A stretch of DNA of 47,734 bases from an uncultured Collinsella sp. (GTDB lineage: Bacteria > Actinomycetota > Coriobacteriia > Coriobacteriales > Coriobacteriaceae). Positions within the stretch are counted from its first letter, which is position 1. Each line of letters begins with the position of its first letter. The translations under genes were made by a program, and so were the position numbers. The notes beneath the pieces were generated by a model, which was given only the letters and a program-made list of their open reading frames with translations, made no database searches and was not told the DNA's origin. The stretch is from NCBI GenBank assembly GCA_944321445.1, contig CALULJ010000013.1:1-47734 (forward strand). The letters are read 5' to 3'. This document shows positions 7,005-15,945 of this stretch, in pieces.

Positions 7005-10000
7005 GAACGGCAGACAATCCACTCTGTCTGGAATACCCAACCCCCCATCCGAGAACTTCAGCCTGAAACATCTGCTCAGCACACTCACGCAGCGGAATGA
7101 TGAGCGAACCCGACAACCATCGCGAATCCTGCCATGCACCCACATATGGCCCGCTCATTTCCTCGAGTGCATCGAGCAACTCATCGATATCCCCACCGGG
7201 GCTCATTTCCAACGGCAAACGCACAGCACATCTCGAGAGTACCTTGGAAACCTGATCGTCTGGCTCAAATCTCGTGGGTATCCAGGCGCCCTTCTCAATA
7301 CCATGTTTTTCATCGCCAATCCACGGCAACAGGTGAAGGCCGTCATCTCGCTCGCATGCCAGTAGCACTTCAACGGTCTCCTGCGTGTCACGAACCGCGC
7401 GCGGGCCCCTGTCGTCATCGTGGCCACGCATCGCGTTTCTGCCCGTGTCCGCCCCATCCTCAAAGAGACCGACCAAGCTCTTGTGGTTCTTAACCAGATC
7501 ATCGATGGACTTGAGCAGACATGCATTGGCGCGATGTTTCTTCTCTTCCCAATGGAGACTCCTACGATCAACAGCCTCTGCATACCGTTCAGCCCAGCCC
7601 TGGGGCATAAACGATGCGGCATCTGAACCGTAGGCATTCTGGACCAAGCGCTCAATATCAGCAGGCAGATTAAGGCACACAACGTCATCGATATCCAAAA
7701 GACCAGCTACCGCGAGCGTTTCCATGAGTGCCGCCCGTTCATATACCGATTCAATTCCGCGGTCGAACTGGACCTCAGACTCGTCAATACCCAGAATACC
7801 GCGCACGAAACAACTCGCCCCACGTACGCTGGAAGGCCTGTCGCCCTCCCCTTCTCCGCGACGATGCCGATGCAGACGACCGACACGCTGCAAAAGAAGA
7901 TCGATTGGCGCTATGTCCGAAACAAGAACATCGAAGTCGATATCCAAGGATTGCTCGATTACCTGCGTGCCGACGACAATTAAGCGCTTTGGGCGCTCTC
8001 CGTTGGATGCATTAGCTTGCGGGCCGAGCAGCTTCCTGAGTTTTTGCTCGTTCTCCATCCTGTCGATGTCGGTAAAGCGGGAGTGCGTCAAAAGCACCTC
8101 ATCGGCCCCAAAGGCTTCTGACAGCACAGAGAACGAACGCTGTGCGCGCTTCACCGTATCGCAAACGACTCCTGCGCATCCGCCTTCGGCGAGCAGGCAC
8201 TTCAGCGTCTGGACCAATGAGAGTTGCTCATCCGGCAAGATGGAAAGCTTGATGCTCACTGAGCGAGACGACGGTTCCATAGCCTGGGAAAGCCTTTTGT
8301 TTCCGGATGTGTAAGTAATCAAGGGGTATCCCTCAACGCACGAAGACTCTGCGCAGTCCCTTTCCGAGCTGGCAGAGGAAACAGCCATTCCCATACGGCG
8401 CCGTCTTGTAAGTTCGATAAAGCTGATTTTCTCAGCACCGTACTCAGAAGCATCCTGCCCGGAATCCCCGTCCAGAGCAGTCCTCCCCCTGAGGTATGAG
8501 ACCACGAATTGATCGCGCTGCTCCGCAGGAAGCGTTGCTGAAAGCAAAATCACCGGAGCGTCCCATGAGCCAAGCCATTCGAGAGCGCGATTGAGGTATT
8601 GCTGCATGTACATGTCGTACGCATGGCACTCGTCGATGATCACGACCTTGTTAACGAGAGCAAGGTGGCGTAGAGAAAGATGCTTCATGTTGAGTGCGCC
8701 CATAAGCACCTGGTCAACCGTGCACACGACGAAGTTCGCGAGCATACCCTTCTTGCGCCCCTGCATCCAATCGGATACCTCGGCAACCGGAGAAGCGGAG
8801 ACCGATGAGTGCGGGCGGCCCCAGTCCAACAAGTCATCTTGATCGATGGCGCCGTACCTTGCCTGACGCGAAGCGCGAATCAGCCCCTGATATTCCTCGT
8901 TGAGGCCCGCCTTGCCGTGCGCCAAGAACATGCTCTCGGGATCATCGCCCTCGTGAGGCAGACGCTCAATCCAAGCATGGACACGACTGAACATCGCGTC
9001 GGTTGTTGCCATGGTAGGCAGCGCCACGCAGACTCCACCTCGAGAGCATCGATATCCAAGGATTTCCGCAACGGCTAACGCGGCTTCCGTCTTGCCCTCG
9101 CCCATTGGTGCTTCGATGATCATGAGGCCGGGACGATCGACTCCGAGAGCGATTTGCATCGCAGCCTCTTGCACGGGTCTTGGAGAAGCCGACTTGGGCA
9201 GCCCGAAGCGATCGACAAACGAATAGGTATCCCGGTTAACTGATGCAGCATTCCAACAAGAATGTATGTCGATATCATTCCAGGCACTCCGCGCGCGACG
9301 CTCGTACCACTCGGAAATCCCGCCTTCTTCGCTGGGCTCCCGCCCTGAAGGAATGACGGGCAATAACGGGTAGCAGCTTTGGTTACTCGCTATCCAATCC
9401 GCCATGATGACCAGTCCGGAGATCGCGCTCTCCACATTGACAGGCATCGAATCTGCATCGCGCACAGCCTTCTCGGAAGGATCGAATCCCGAAAGACGCT
9501 GGGCATATTCGATGAGCTCCTCTTGGACCTCCCGCCATGAATCCTCATGAGGTGCATCCCATCCAAGTGCTGGAGACAGCTTCTGAGCGCGCGCAATCTT
9601 TCCCAGTACGGACGGCTTGCCATGGTGAGACCCCACGATGCTTGCAAGGGCGCGAGCTTGTTCCCTGCTCCAGCCGCATGAATGTCGGAGATAGTCTTCA
9701 AGGATAACCTCGCCGGCAGCAGTATGCCTCACTCCACGCTCGGAAATAAGACAAGGCAAGATGTCGAGTCCAGCTCGTTCGGCCTTCCAAGAGAGGTCGC
9801 CTTCCTCGGAATCAAAACGTCCACGAGAGCTGATTTGGAACACTGGGGTCGCCTTTCCGATGTCATGGACAGCACCGAGAAAACCCACGAGCTCGCCGAG
9901 GCGCTCTTCTGCGATACCGCACTCGCGCGCAAGCATCGCCTTTACGCCAGAAGGCATCCACGTCTGCCAAAGCCTCGTGATGACGTCAAAACTGTCGTGC

Positions 10001-10161
10001 ATATGCACGACCAGCGGCAGCCACTCTTCACCGACCCCATAGTCAGACTTCGCCCATAGAGAACACGCCCGCTGAGACAAATCGTTCTGATTGGCTGCCC
10101 AGTCCATATCCACCCCTGCCGGATTGAAACCGCATTGCTTAGCGACACTAGTATCTCCCAT
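6997..10161 (-). CDS. cas3: CRISPR-associated nuclease-helicase Cas3
   Basis: Cas3 is the 3'-5' translocase and ssDNA nuclease recruited by target-bound Cascade. The 1054-aa product has an N-terminal HD nuclease domain (H53, H99-D100 in GAVHDIGKA, H146, H179-H180) and an SF2 helicase. In the helicase, Walker A APMGEGKTEAA lies near residue 350, DECH near 509, SATLP follows, and motif VI QRVGRLHRHRR lies near 760. All catalytic motifs are intact. The start is uncertain: 10161 lacks a ribosome-binding site, and an in-frame ATG at 10107 follows AGGGGTGG. It is 44 bp after the exonuclease gene and about 200 bp before cse1. Confidence 0.96.
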   Translation of the reverse strand: MGDTSVAKQCGFNPAGVDMDWAANQNDLSQRACSLWAKSDYGVGEEWLPLVVHMHDSFDVITRLWQTWMPSGVKAMLARECGIAEERLGELVGFLGAVHDIGKATPVFQISSRGRFDSEEGDLSWKAERAGLDILPCLISERGVRHTAAGEVILEDYLRHSCGWSREQARALASIVGSHHGKPSVLGKIARAQKLSPALGWDAPHEDSWREVQEELIEYAQRLSGFDPSEKAVRDADSMPVNVESAISGLVIMADWIASNQSCYPLLPVIPSGREPSEEGGISEWYERRARSAWNDIDIHSCWNAASVNRDTYSFVDRFGLPKSASPRPVQEAAMQIALGVDRPGLMIIEAPMGEGKTEAALAVAEILGYRCSRGGVCVALPTMATTDAMFSRVHAWIERLPHEGDDPESMFLAHGKAGLNEEYQGLIRASRQARYGAIDQDDLLDWGRPHSSVSASPVAEVSDWMQGRKKGMLANFVVCTVDQVLMGALNMKHLSLRHLALVNKVVIIDECHAYDMYMQQYLNRALEWLGSWDAPVILLSATLPAEQRDQFVVSYLRGRTALDGDSGQDASEYGAEKISFIELTRRRRMGMAVSSASSERDCAESSCVEGYPLITYTSGNKRLSQAMEPSSRSVSIKLSILPDEQLSLVQTLKCLLAEGGCAGVVCDTVKRAQRSFSVLSEAFGADEVLLTHSRFTDIDRMENEQKLRKLLGPQANASNGERPKRLIVVGTQVIEQSLDIDFDVLVSDIAPIDLLLQRVGRLHRHRRGEGEGDRPSSVRGASCFVRGILGIDESEVQFDRGIESVYERAALMETLAVAGLLDIDDVVCLNLPADIERLVQNAYGSDAASFMPQGWAERYAEAVDRRSLHWEEKKHRANACLLKSIDDLVKNHKSLVGLFEDGADTGRNAMRGHDDDRGPRAVRDTQETVEVLLACERDDGLHLLPWIGDEKHGIEKGAWIPTRFEPDDQVSKVLSRCAVRLPLEMSPGGDIDELLDALEEMSGPYVGAWQDSRWLSGSLIIPLRECAEQMFQAEVLGWGVGYSRQSGLSAVRG

Positions 10162-10176
10162 AACGCAGACATAGTT

Positions 10177-10193
10177 CTTAGCTCGCGGCTAAG
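10177..10193. repeat. Short inverted repeat between exonuclease and cas3
   Basis: CTTAGC, a 5-nt gap, then GCTAAG form a perfect 6-bp inverted repeat within the 44 bp before cas3. It could be a small hairpin in the joint mRNA or an operator. No T-run follows, so it is not a standard terminator. Confidence 0.4.
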
Positions 10194-10205
10194 CGGCAGC
10201 ACATG

Positions 10206-10820
10206 CTATTCGGGACGATGACCTATGCTTGTCAGGTACGGAATCGTTCCAGGCGCCCTATAGCGCGTACCGTCATCGTCAAGCATTCTTTTGAAGCACA
10301 GCATGGTAGCCCGTATATCCGACAGCGCATCATGGGGCGAGAACTCGATGCCATAATGCTGTGCGCATTCATGCAAAGGCCGCCACAAATTCTGGCCGTC
10401 TCTACCCCGAACCCGTGCAACAAACGCGTATTCCCTCATCACGTCAAAATACCAACACCTTGGCAACTCGATTCCAGCAGCTTTAAGAAAGCCGAGGTCA
10501 AAACGAAGGTTGTATCCCACAAGCAGCTCCGTATCTCGAAGAGTTTCAACGATTCGGCGCTTGTGATACTCGAAGAGCGGCTTATCGGCAACGTCGCTCG
10601 GAGATATGCCGGTCACCTTCTGTGCTGCCGGCCATGTTGAACGTCTTTCAGGCTTTACAAGCTCATTGAGCAGCGGCTCTCCGCCCCCGTTGACTATAGC
10701 GATCTGCAGAATCTCATCTTTGTCAGAGTTGAGCCCCGTGGTTTCCAGATCGATGCCTCGAATGCAATGAGGGTCGATCCCACGTAAACGAGCAATGTCT
10801 TTCGGTGAACAATGACGCAT
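10206..10820 (-). CDS. DnaQ-like DEDDh 3'-5' exonuclease, next to cas3
   Basis: This is a stand-alone 3'-5' exonuclease of 204 aa. All DEDDh residues are present: D24 and E26 in GIDLETTG, D108 in GYNLRFDLGFL, and H163 and D168 in PHDALSDIRAT. It has no polymerase or helicase domain. A strong AGGAGG precedes the ATG. It lies directly upstream of cas3 on the same strand (44 bp). In some type I-E systems a DnaQ domain is fused to Cas2 and trims prespacers; here Cas2 has no such domain, so a role in spacer capture is an attractive inference. A role in general DNA repair or with the upstream cassette is equally open. Confidence 0.88.
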   Translation of the reverse strand: MRHCSPKDIARLRGIDPHCIRGIDLETTGLNSDKDEILQIAIVNGGGEPLLNELVKPERRSTWPAAQKVTGISPSDVADKPLFEYHKRRIVETLRDTELLVGYNLRFDLGFLKAAGIELPRCWYFDVMREYAFVARVRGRDGQNLWRPLHECAQHYGIEFSPHDALSDIRATMLCFKRMLDDDGTRYRAPGTIPYLTSIGHRPE

Positions 10821-10893
10821 GCCGTCCTCCTGAAAGATGGGCTCGTTCGCCCGTTCCCAGTAGCGCTAAATCTCTCCTCAGACCACGAACGCC

Positions 10894-11124
10894 TTACAAA
10901 TCCGCGGCACCCCAGACCTCATCAACAAGATACGAAGCGTCGAGATAACGAACCCCGAATTCGTTGTCCTCAACCATTTTGGCAAGATCGCTCGCAAAAT
11001 ATCGTTCCATTGCCTCTTCAGGTGACAAAGCCAAACGGGAGGCAAGCTCATCGACGATTTCTGCCTCAAGCCGCACCTTACGAACATCTCCGAGCTTGTC
11101 GACCATGTCCTGTGTAACGTTCAT
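10894..11124 (-). CDS. Small third protein of the DUF3791-DUF3990 cassette
   Basis: The 76-aa product begins MNVTQDMVDKLGDVRKVRLEAEIVDELASRLALSPEEAMERYF and ends with a VRYLDASYLVDEVW segment. The ATG overlaps the stop of the DUF3990 gene (ATGA), so the two are translationally coupled. The helical first half with LSPEEA resembles small proteins that accompany DUF3791/DUF3990 pairs. I cannot assign a family with confidence. A role as antitoxin or adaptor is inferred only from position and size. Confidence 0.7.
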   Translation of the reverse strand: MNVTQDMVDKLGDVRKVRLEAEIVDELASRLALSPEEAMERYFASDLAKMVEDNEFGVRYLDASYLVDEVWGAADL

Positions 11125-11606
11125 GAGGTCGAGACCTCCCAGCTCCGAACAAATGTCAGCAACTCGTCAATGGCCTTTTGCGAAACGAAGCACCATTGAT
11201 CGTTAATGTGGTAAAACTTGAGTGCTTTAAGCGTCGTATCCATGTCCCACAACCCCTGGAAGAACATATCTACCGCATAGAACACCTTGTCATCAGCAAC
11301 ACCGCCAATAATGAGGTCATAGTCCAGATATTCCGTTCCACCCCGGCGACAGTCACAAACGAAGCGAACCCAACGCTCGTCGGCATCATCAAACTTAAGG
11401 ATCTTCAAATCGCTAGCTGAATCCAAGCAGTCGTACTCGTTAACAATCGCCGGACCCTGCGTAAAGTGGGCCTTACGTTCGGCCCAATGCTCCGCCTGCT
11501 GAACATACGAAGTTGTATAGAATCCTCTGCCGAAGTCGAGATGCGCTCGAGAATGGGCAATATCGGGTCGAGTTATTACGCTAAGCGATCCATGGTACAG
11601 CTTCAT
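11121..11606 (-). CDS. DUF3990 protein, predicted ADP-ribosyltransferase-fold toxin
   Basis: The 161-aa product starts MKLYHGSLSVITRPDIAHSRAHLDFGRGFYTTSYVQQAEHWAERKA. LYHGS and DFGRGFYTT are the typical DUF3990 blocks, a family placed in the ADP-ribosyltransferase fold by sequence analysis. The YHGS element would be the NAD-binding start. It is flanked on both sides by 4-bp ATGA overlaps with small genes, an arrangement typical of toxin-antitoxin modules. The target of modification cannot be inferred. No signal peptide is present, so it would act in the cytoplasm. Confidence 0.82.
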   Translation of the reverse strand: MKLYHGSLSVITRPDIAHSRAHLDFGRGFYTTSYVQQAEHWAERKAHFTQGPAIVNEYDCLDSASDLKILKFDDADERWVRFVCDCRRGGTEYLDYDLIIGGVADDKVFYAVDMFFQGLWDMDTTLKALKFYHINDQWCFVSQKAIDELLTFVRSWEVSTS

Positions 11607-11827
11607 GCAATAACCCCGCGCTTTCTAGCAAGCAGTGTGACGTCCTCAATCAGCGCCTCTTTTCCCATCGTGTGCAGCACGTCGTAGCACGGAAAGAGGT
11701 ATCCGTTCACTATGTTGGCATCCTGCAGGAGCCGATACGTCTCAGCGGTCGACTTGCCCCATGCCTTGGAAACGCCGTCCAGAAGCCAAACGACGAAGAA
11801 GACGACATCTTTATCATGATCGGTCAT
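11603..11827 (-). CDS. DUF3791 protein, probable antitoxin partner
   Basis: The 74-aa product (MTDHDKDVVFFVVWLLDGVSKAWGKSTAETYRLLQ...) has the DUF3791 pattern, including NGYLFPCYDVLHTMGKEALIEDVTLLARKRG. DUF3791 genes commonly precede DUF3990 genes. The ATG at 11827 is preferred over an upstream TTG at 11854 because GGGAGG lies 6 bp before it. The stop overlaps the DUF3990 start. It is the first gene of the three-gene cassette and lies just downstream of a palindromic site. Confidence 0.82.
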   Translation of the reverse strand: MTDHDKDVVFFVVWLLDGVSKAWGKSTAETYRLLQDANIVNGYLFPCYDVLHTMGKEALIEDVTLLARKRGVIA

Positions 11828-11865
11828 GCTTGGCCTCCCAAACGGATTGGACAAGATGAACAGAG

Positions 11866-11896
11866 AACGAAGGCACCTTCGTTACCACTTACTATA
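11866..11896 (-). promoter_or_regulatory. Promoter and palindromic operator of the DUF3791 cassette
   Basis: AACGAAGG, two bases, then CCTTCGTT form a perfect 8+8 bp palindrome at 11866-11883. A TATAGT -10-like hexamer on the minus strand lies at 11896-11891. The palindrome therefore falls at or just after the transcription start, where a self-repressing antitoxin would bind. No strong -35 element was recognised. Confidence 0.55.
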
Positions 11897-12039
11897 CCCG
11901 TTGCCAAACGCGCTCGCGTCAGAACGCGCGACGTTGCGTCCTCTCGCTTTGTCTTACAGTCTCCTCAGGCATACTGGTTGATGCTACATTTCTCCTATCG
12001 ACAAGAACGTTGCCAATCGAGGCGAACTGTGTTCATAAA

Positions 12040-12069
12040 GCCGCGACCGGAAATACCTCCGGTCGCGGC
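12040..12069 (-). terminator. Hairpin terminator after the SLH gene
   Basis: A perfect 12-bp stem (GCCGCGACCGGA with its complement) encloses a 6-nt loop. On the minus strand TTTATG follows. It lies just after the stop at 12091. The rest of the gap up to the DUF3791 promoter holds nothing else that I recognise. Confidence 0.8.
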
Positions 12070-12090
12070 ATTTCATGCATGTCAGGCAGG

Positions 12091-14472
12091 CTATTTGGCA
12101 AGAACTCCCACATCGACTGCGTTGAGCATCATCGCGGCCATTTCGGCACGGGTGATATCGCGCGTCGCTGAGAGCACACGCGTGCCGTCGGCTTGCTCCT
12201 CACCGTTCAACAGCCCCTGCTCAACTGCCCATGCAACCGAAGGACGAGCCCAAGAGCTGACATCTGCCGCATCGGGGAAGGCATTGAGGACCGAAAGGTC
12301 CGCATCCGCGGTGTCCGCATCCACCACGTTGGCGATAACGGCGCAGAATTGCTCGCGGGTAAGGGCGTCGCCCACGCCGAATCGGTTGGCTCCGTCATAC
12401 CCGTTCATGATGCCGTTCGCAAGCGCCCAGTTAAGCGAGGTGGCATACCACGCCGATTGATCGACATCGGAGAGTGTGGCGGCAGGCGCGCTCTCATCGC
12501 CCCCCCTCCAGGTAGTTGTACAGAACCGCAGCTGCCTGCTCGCGGCACAGCGGATCGTTGGGGCCAAACGTCCCGTCGCCATACCCGTTCATGACCTTGT
12601 TCGCAAAAGCCCAGTCCACAGCCTCGTGATACCACTGTCCGGAATCGATATCTGAAAACGCGTCAGCCGCGCACAGATCATCGCATATAACCTCCGCAGA
12701 CACCTTATAGGTTCCGGGCTCCTCAGGCGCCGTCACGTACATGCCCCAATGATTATCAGTCGAGAACTCAGTGGTAAACACCCGCTGCTCATCGTCGACA
12801 TCAGTGAAGGTCACCGTGGCTTTAAGGGGATGATCCGCTGCCTCGACCGTCTTAAGAACATTGCCCTGCCCATCAACCGGATCGAGAATCCAAAACTCAA
12901 GCCGGTCCCCCGTATAGGGCTCCTCATCGCCGAAGTATTCAAGGTCGCCCGTGAACTCGTTGCCGATGCTCACCGCGTTGGCGTCAGCCCCGACCGTCAG
13001 GTTTGAGTCCACGTTGAAGGCGCAGTCACCGCACCAAAGGTTGAGCTCCACCTCTTGGGGACCCTCCTCCACGAGAAGAGATCCACCCGATGTGAACTCC
13101 TGCTCCGAAACGGAGAATCCGGTATCCGACCTCACGGATACAGAGCCGACCGGCGAGAAGGCATCCGACCAAGAAACGGTGACGTCGCGCAGCTCGGAGG
13201 CCGCCTCGTCAATGGAGAGCACGCAGTCTTCGGTCACATCCCGTGTCATATTGCTGACAAGCGGAACCCCATTGCTCTCATGCGTGACGGAAAAATCGTA
13301 GGTTCCGCCAGACAGGAAGAATTCGCTTCCTTGCAAGGGAAGCACATAACCGTTCCACTGCGCCGATGCCCGCCGAATAGTCCAGTCGTCGGATGCACTC
13401 GTGAATGTCACCCGATTAAGATCCGCACAGTCGAGAACGACAGGATCCTGCTGCTCCGATACATCGATATGCTGTCCGGAGCCGTCGTCGCCGAGAACCT
13501 GAACCAAAAAACGCCTTATTCGAGGCGTAGACGAGCGTGTAGGCGGCATTCGCCTCATCCAAATCGGCGAGTTGGACGGGGCTATCAACCCAGCAGCTCA
13601 ACGAGCTAGTCGCCGCATCGAAAGCGTAGTCCATGGAGAGCAGTCTCCAAACGTCAGACTCGGAATAATACACGAGCAGTTGCGCCGAGAACTGCTGTCC
13701 ATCGCTTCCGATAATTTGGAATGTATACGTGCGCACATAATCGCTGATATTCACGGTCTGATCGCCCTGTGTGACATCCACGACGGCGAAGGTGTTGATA
13801 TCGATTCCGTCCACCGTTCCCGTGAAATACACGTTGTACGTGCACGGCGCGAGCTTGATGGACCCATCAGCCGGCAGCGGAATGTCCGCAATGAGATACG
13901 AGTCGTCGTCGACGTCGATCACGCCAATCTCTGCCGACGAGAGCTTAGAGCCCTCGGGAATCTCAAAGCTCAGTGTGCGGAGATTCGAATCGTCGAGATG
14001 TATCTCGGCAGCCATATTCTCCACGAATACGCTCTCATTGCACACAACGACCAACATGTAGCTCTCGGGAGAATCGAGCATCTCGGGAGTCATCGCGTAT
14101 CGGTACGAGCCGTCCTCACTCCGCTCGAACGTAGCTTCTTGCAACGAACTACCATGGAACAGGGTTAACGGGGTCGGTGTACCCCTCGGGCAGATAGATT
14201 CGACCATACTGCTGAGCGGCGTCCGCGGATTCGTCGTCGGGCGCAGATGAGGTGTCGGCAGTGCGATCGATGCTGGTCGATTCCCGCGCGCTATCCGAGG
14301 AATCGTCCGACTCACCCTTAACCGTGATGGTCTGGTCGTAAAAACCCATTATCTTGATTACCTGCTCAGAGCTCCCCTCCGCCTCAGCGGCATATGCAAC
14401 CGTTGAGAAGGATAGGAACATCAGGCAACCAATCAGGATTGTGGATAGCACCTTTCTGCCTAGCAGCTTCAT
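12091..14472 (-). pseudogene. Secreted S-layer homology (SLH) protein gene broken by three frameshifts
   Basis: One secreted protein of roughly 790 aa can be pieced together from four minus-strand frames. It starts with a signal peptide (MKLLGRKVLSTILIGCLMFL..., cleavage near AYAAEA), followed by a long beta-rich acidic region. Three SLH repeats lie at the C-terminus: AFSDIDSGQWYHEAVDWAF, TLSDVDQSAWYATSLNWAL and AFPDAADVSSWARPSVAW. SLH domains anchor proteins to cell-wall polymers. The frame changes by +1 near 14150, at a run of six T (13506-13511) and at a run of seven G (12500-12506). It is decayed, phase-variable or mis-sequenced; two breaks in homopolymers leave all three possible. Confidence 0.8.
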
Positions 14473-14492
14473 GGAAACCCCCGTTCCTTCAA

Positions 14493-14795
14493 TCAAGGGC
14501 GCATCCTGGCCGCCCGTTCAGCCAGGGCGTTGATTAGCTGTATTGTATTTTGGATGGTGCGGGCAGCGCGTTTCCAGCGGGTAATCATGCAGTCAGCTTT
14601 CGGCGTAAGGTCGATTTGCGAAAGCGAGAGTCTTGGTTGAAGGGGCTTTGGGCGACGGGCTGCGGAGGCATCTCGCGGGGCGAGTGCTTCAAGGTTGTTA
14701 TTCAGCGCGTGTTCCAATTCCATCTGAATGTCCATACGCTCCGTTATCCATACCCTATTCACGGCTCTCCACGATTCAACTGCCTGACGGAGCAA
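14493..14795 (-). CDS. Unrecognised small ORF in a gene-poor stretch
   Basis: This 100-aa frame is basic, with a helical C-terminus (RAARTIQNTIQLINALAERAARMRP). I recognise no family and see no clear ribosome-binding site. It may be a fragment of an older gene. The surrounding interval from 14473 to 15218 holds no other convincing gene, only the perfect hairpin at 15035-15076. Confidence 0.25.
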   Translation of the reverse strand: MLRQAVESWRAVNRVWITERMDIQMELEHALNNNLEALAPRDASAARRPKPLQPRLSLSQIDLTPKADCMITRWKRAARTIQNTIQLINALAERAARMRP

Positions 14796-15034
14796 GAAGC
14801 TCTAGGAGTCATCCTGGGTAGAAGATGGCGCACCTGGCATATCAGAGAGCCGTAAGCCAATACTGAGCAGAGAGAACCGGTATCACCAGTCGAGACTCAC
14901 ACCCCGAGCCCATCCGTTCACTATGGAGCAAACGAGGCGCTCTGATGCCCCCGCGCAACGGGCAAGCTTCCGTTGCGTAAGTTCCATCGCCTAATTTCCC
15001 TGCAGAATGTAGTGGGTCCATGGCGTTCCAATAG

Positions 15035-15076
15035 CGGCAGAATAGTGCCGCTCAGCATATCGGCACTATTCTGCCG
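15035..15076. repeat. Perfect 16-bp inverted repeat (REP-like hairpin)
   Basis: CGGCAGAATAGTGCCG is followed after 10 nt by its exact reverse complement. It lies in non-coding DNA between the SLH gene and the PH-domain gene. No T-run follows on either strand. Its core GGCACTATT recurs in the hairpin at 41698-41726, suggesting a dispersed palindromic family. Confidence 0.7.
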
Positions 15077-15218
15077 GTTCAAGCCGGACGAGAGAATAGC
15101 CTGGTTGAAATCGGTGCACGCTGGGAGGATCCTAGCCGAAGAGTCTCGTGTCACACCTCTCAAAATCCGAAAGACGCATGCGATCGAGTGGCCTGGGAAT
15201 CAGGAGCGAGTGCCGCGT

Positions 15219-15581
15219 CTACATCACGTACTCGGCGATGATTTTGTCGAAGCGGCGCACATCGATGCCCTTCTTGAGGTTGAGCTTGATGTGCCCGGCG
15301 CGCGTCCAAAACTCGAGCTCGCAGTTGATGTCGATATGTCCGGCGTTCTCGCTCGACCACATGTCCACCGACTTCCACGGAAGGGAGTAAATCTCGACCT
15401 TCTTGCCCGTGAAACCTTGTACATCGCGCATAATCAGTCTCTTGTTCGTGATCACCGCAACGTCGCGCACCGTCTTGTACGCCGCGACGGGCATCTCGCC
15501 CGCGACCAACATGCCCGACACGTCTGCCGGCACGTCGCATTCGCTCACAAACGTCCACATCATCATCGAGGGCTCAGCCAT
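15219..15581 (-). CDS. Bacterial PH-domain protein
   Basis: The 120-aa product (MAEPSMMMWTFVSECDVPADVSGMLVAGEMPVAAYKTVRDVAVITNKRLIMRDVQGFTGKKVEIYSLPWKSVDMWSSEN...) has the pattern of the bacterial pleckstrin-homology family bPH_1: VAVITNKRLIMRD, then EIYSLPWKSVDMWSS, and a C-terminal helix DVRRFDKIIAEYVM. The start at 15581 follows GGAAGG. There is no membrane segment or enzyme motif. The cellular role of this family is unclear; some members oligomerise or respond to envelope stress. It is a single gene. Confidence 0.85.
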   Translation of the reverse strand: MAEPSMMMWTFVSECDVPADVSGMLVAGEMPVAAYKTVRDVAVITNKRLIMRDVQGFTGKKVEIYSLPWKSVDMWSSENAGHIDINCELEFWTRAGHIKLNLKKGIDVRRFDKIIAEYVM

Positions 15582-15754
15582 GGGAATATCCTTCCGTGCA
15601 TCTATGGATTGACGGGAAGATTGTAATCCATCGATGACTTCTCGACCTATTCCAGCGCGCACATGCTTGACCTCAAGCGTTTCTAGGCAGCAAACGGAGC
15701 CCCTTCATCTTCGAAGCTCGCATCTCCCCTCGCGCCGCAAGCACCGCATTCACC

Positions 15755-15830
15755 CTACTCGTTCATCGGCCCCGTGTTGTCCGCGAGGATCACCTTCAAC
15801 GGGTCGGTCGGCAGGCACGCCTTGTTAAAC
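15755..15830 (-). pseudogene. Possible C-terminal gene remnant in the 15582-15945 gap
   Basis: On the minus strand a short frame reads WFNKACLPTDPLKVILADNTGPMNE and then stops. It looks like a protein C-terminus without its body, but I do not recognise the family. The rest of the gap contains an AT-rich stretch before the MazG-like gene, where its promoter must lie. Confidence 0.2.
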
Positions 15831-15945
15831 CATCGTCATACTCTCAAGACTTGACGCGAGAATGTCGACAGCATAGGTTCGTTTTATCAGAGATTCCAAG
15901 CGGAAAAAATAAGCCGCTTATCGAGACGCCACCTCGGAGGACGCC

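Noticed and set aside
12091..12582. The SLH-repeat frame as a separate small gene
   Set aside because: Its N-terminal part is out-of-frame translation of the preceding SLH repeat, and the homology continues across a run of seven G. It is part of the broken SLH gene.
14921..15163. An 80-codon minus-strand frame containing the 15035-15076 hairpin
   Set aside because: Much of it is the translated inverted repeat. There is no ribosome-binding site and no family resemblance.
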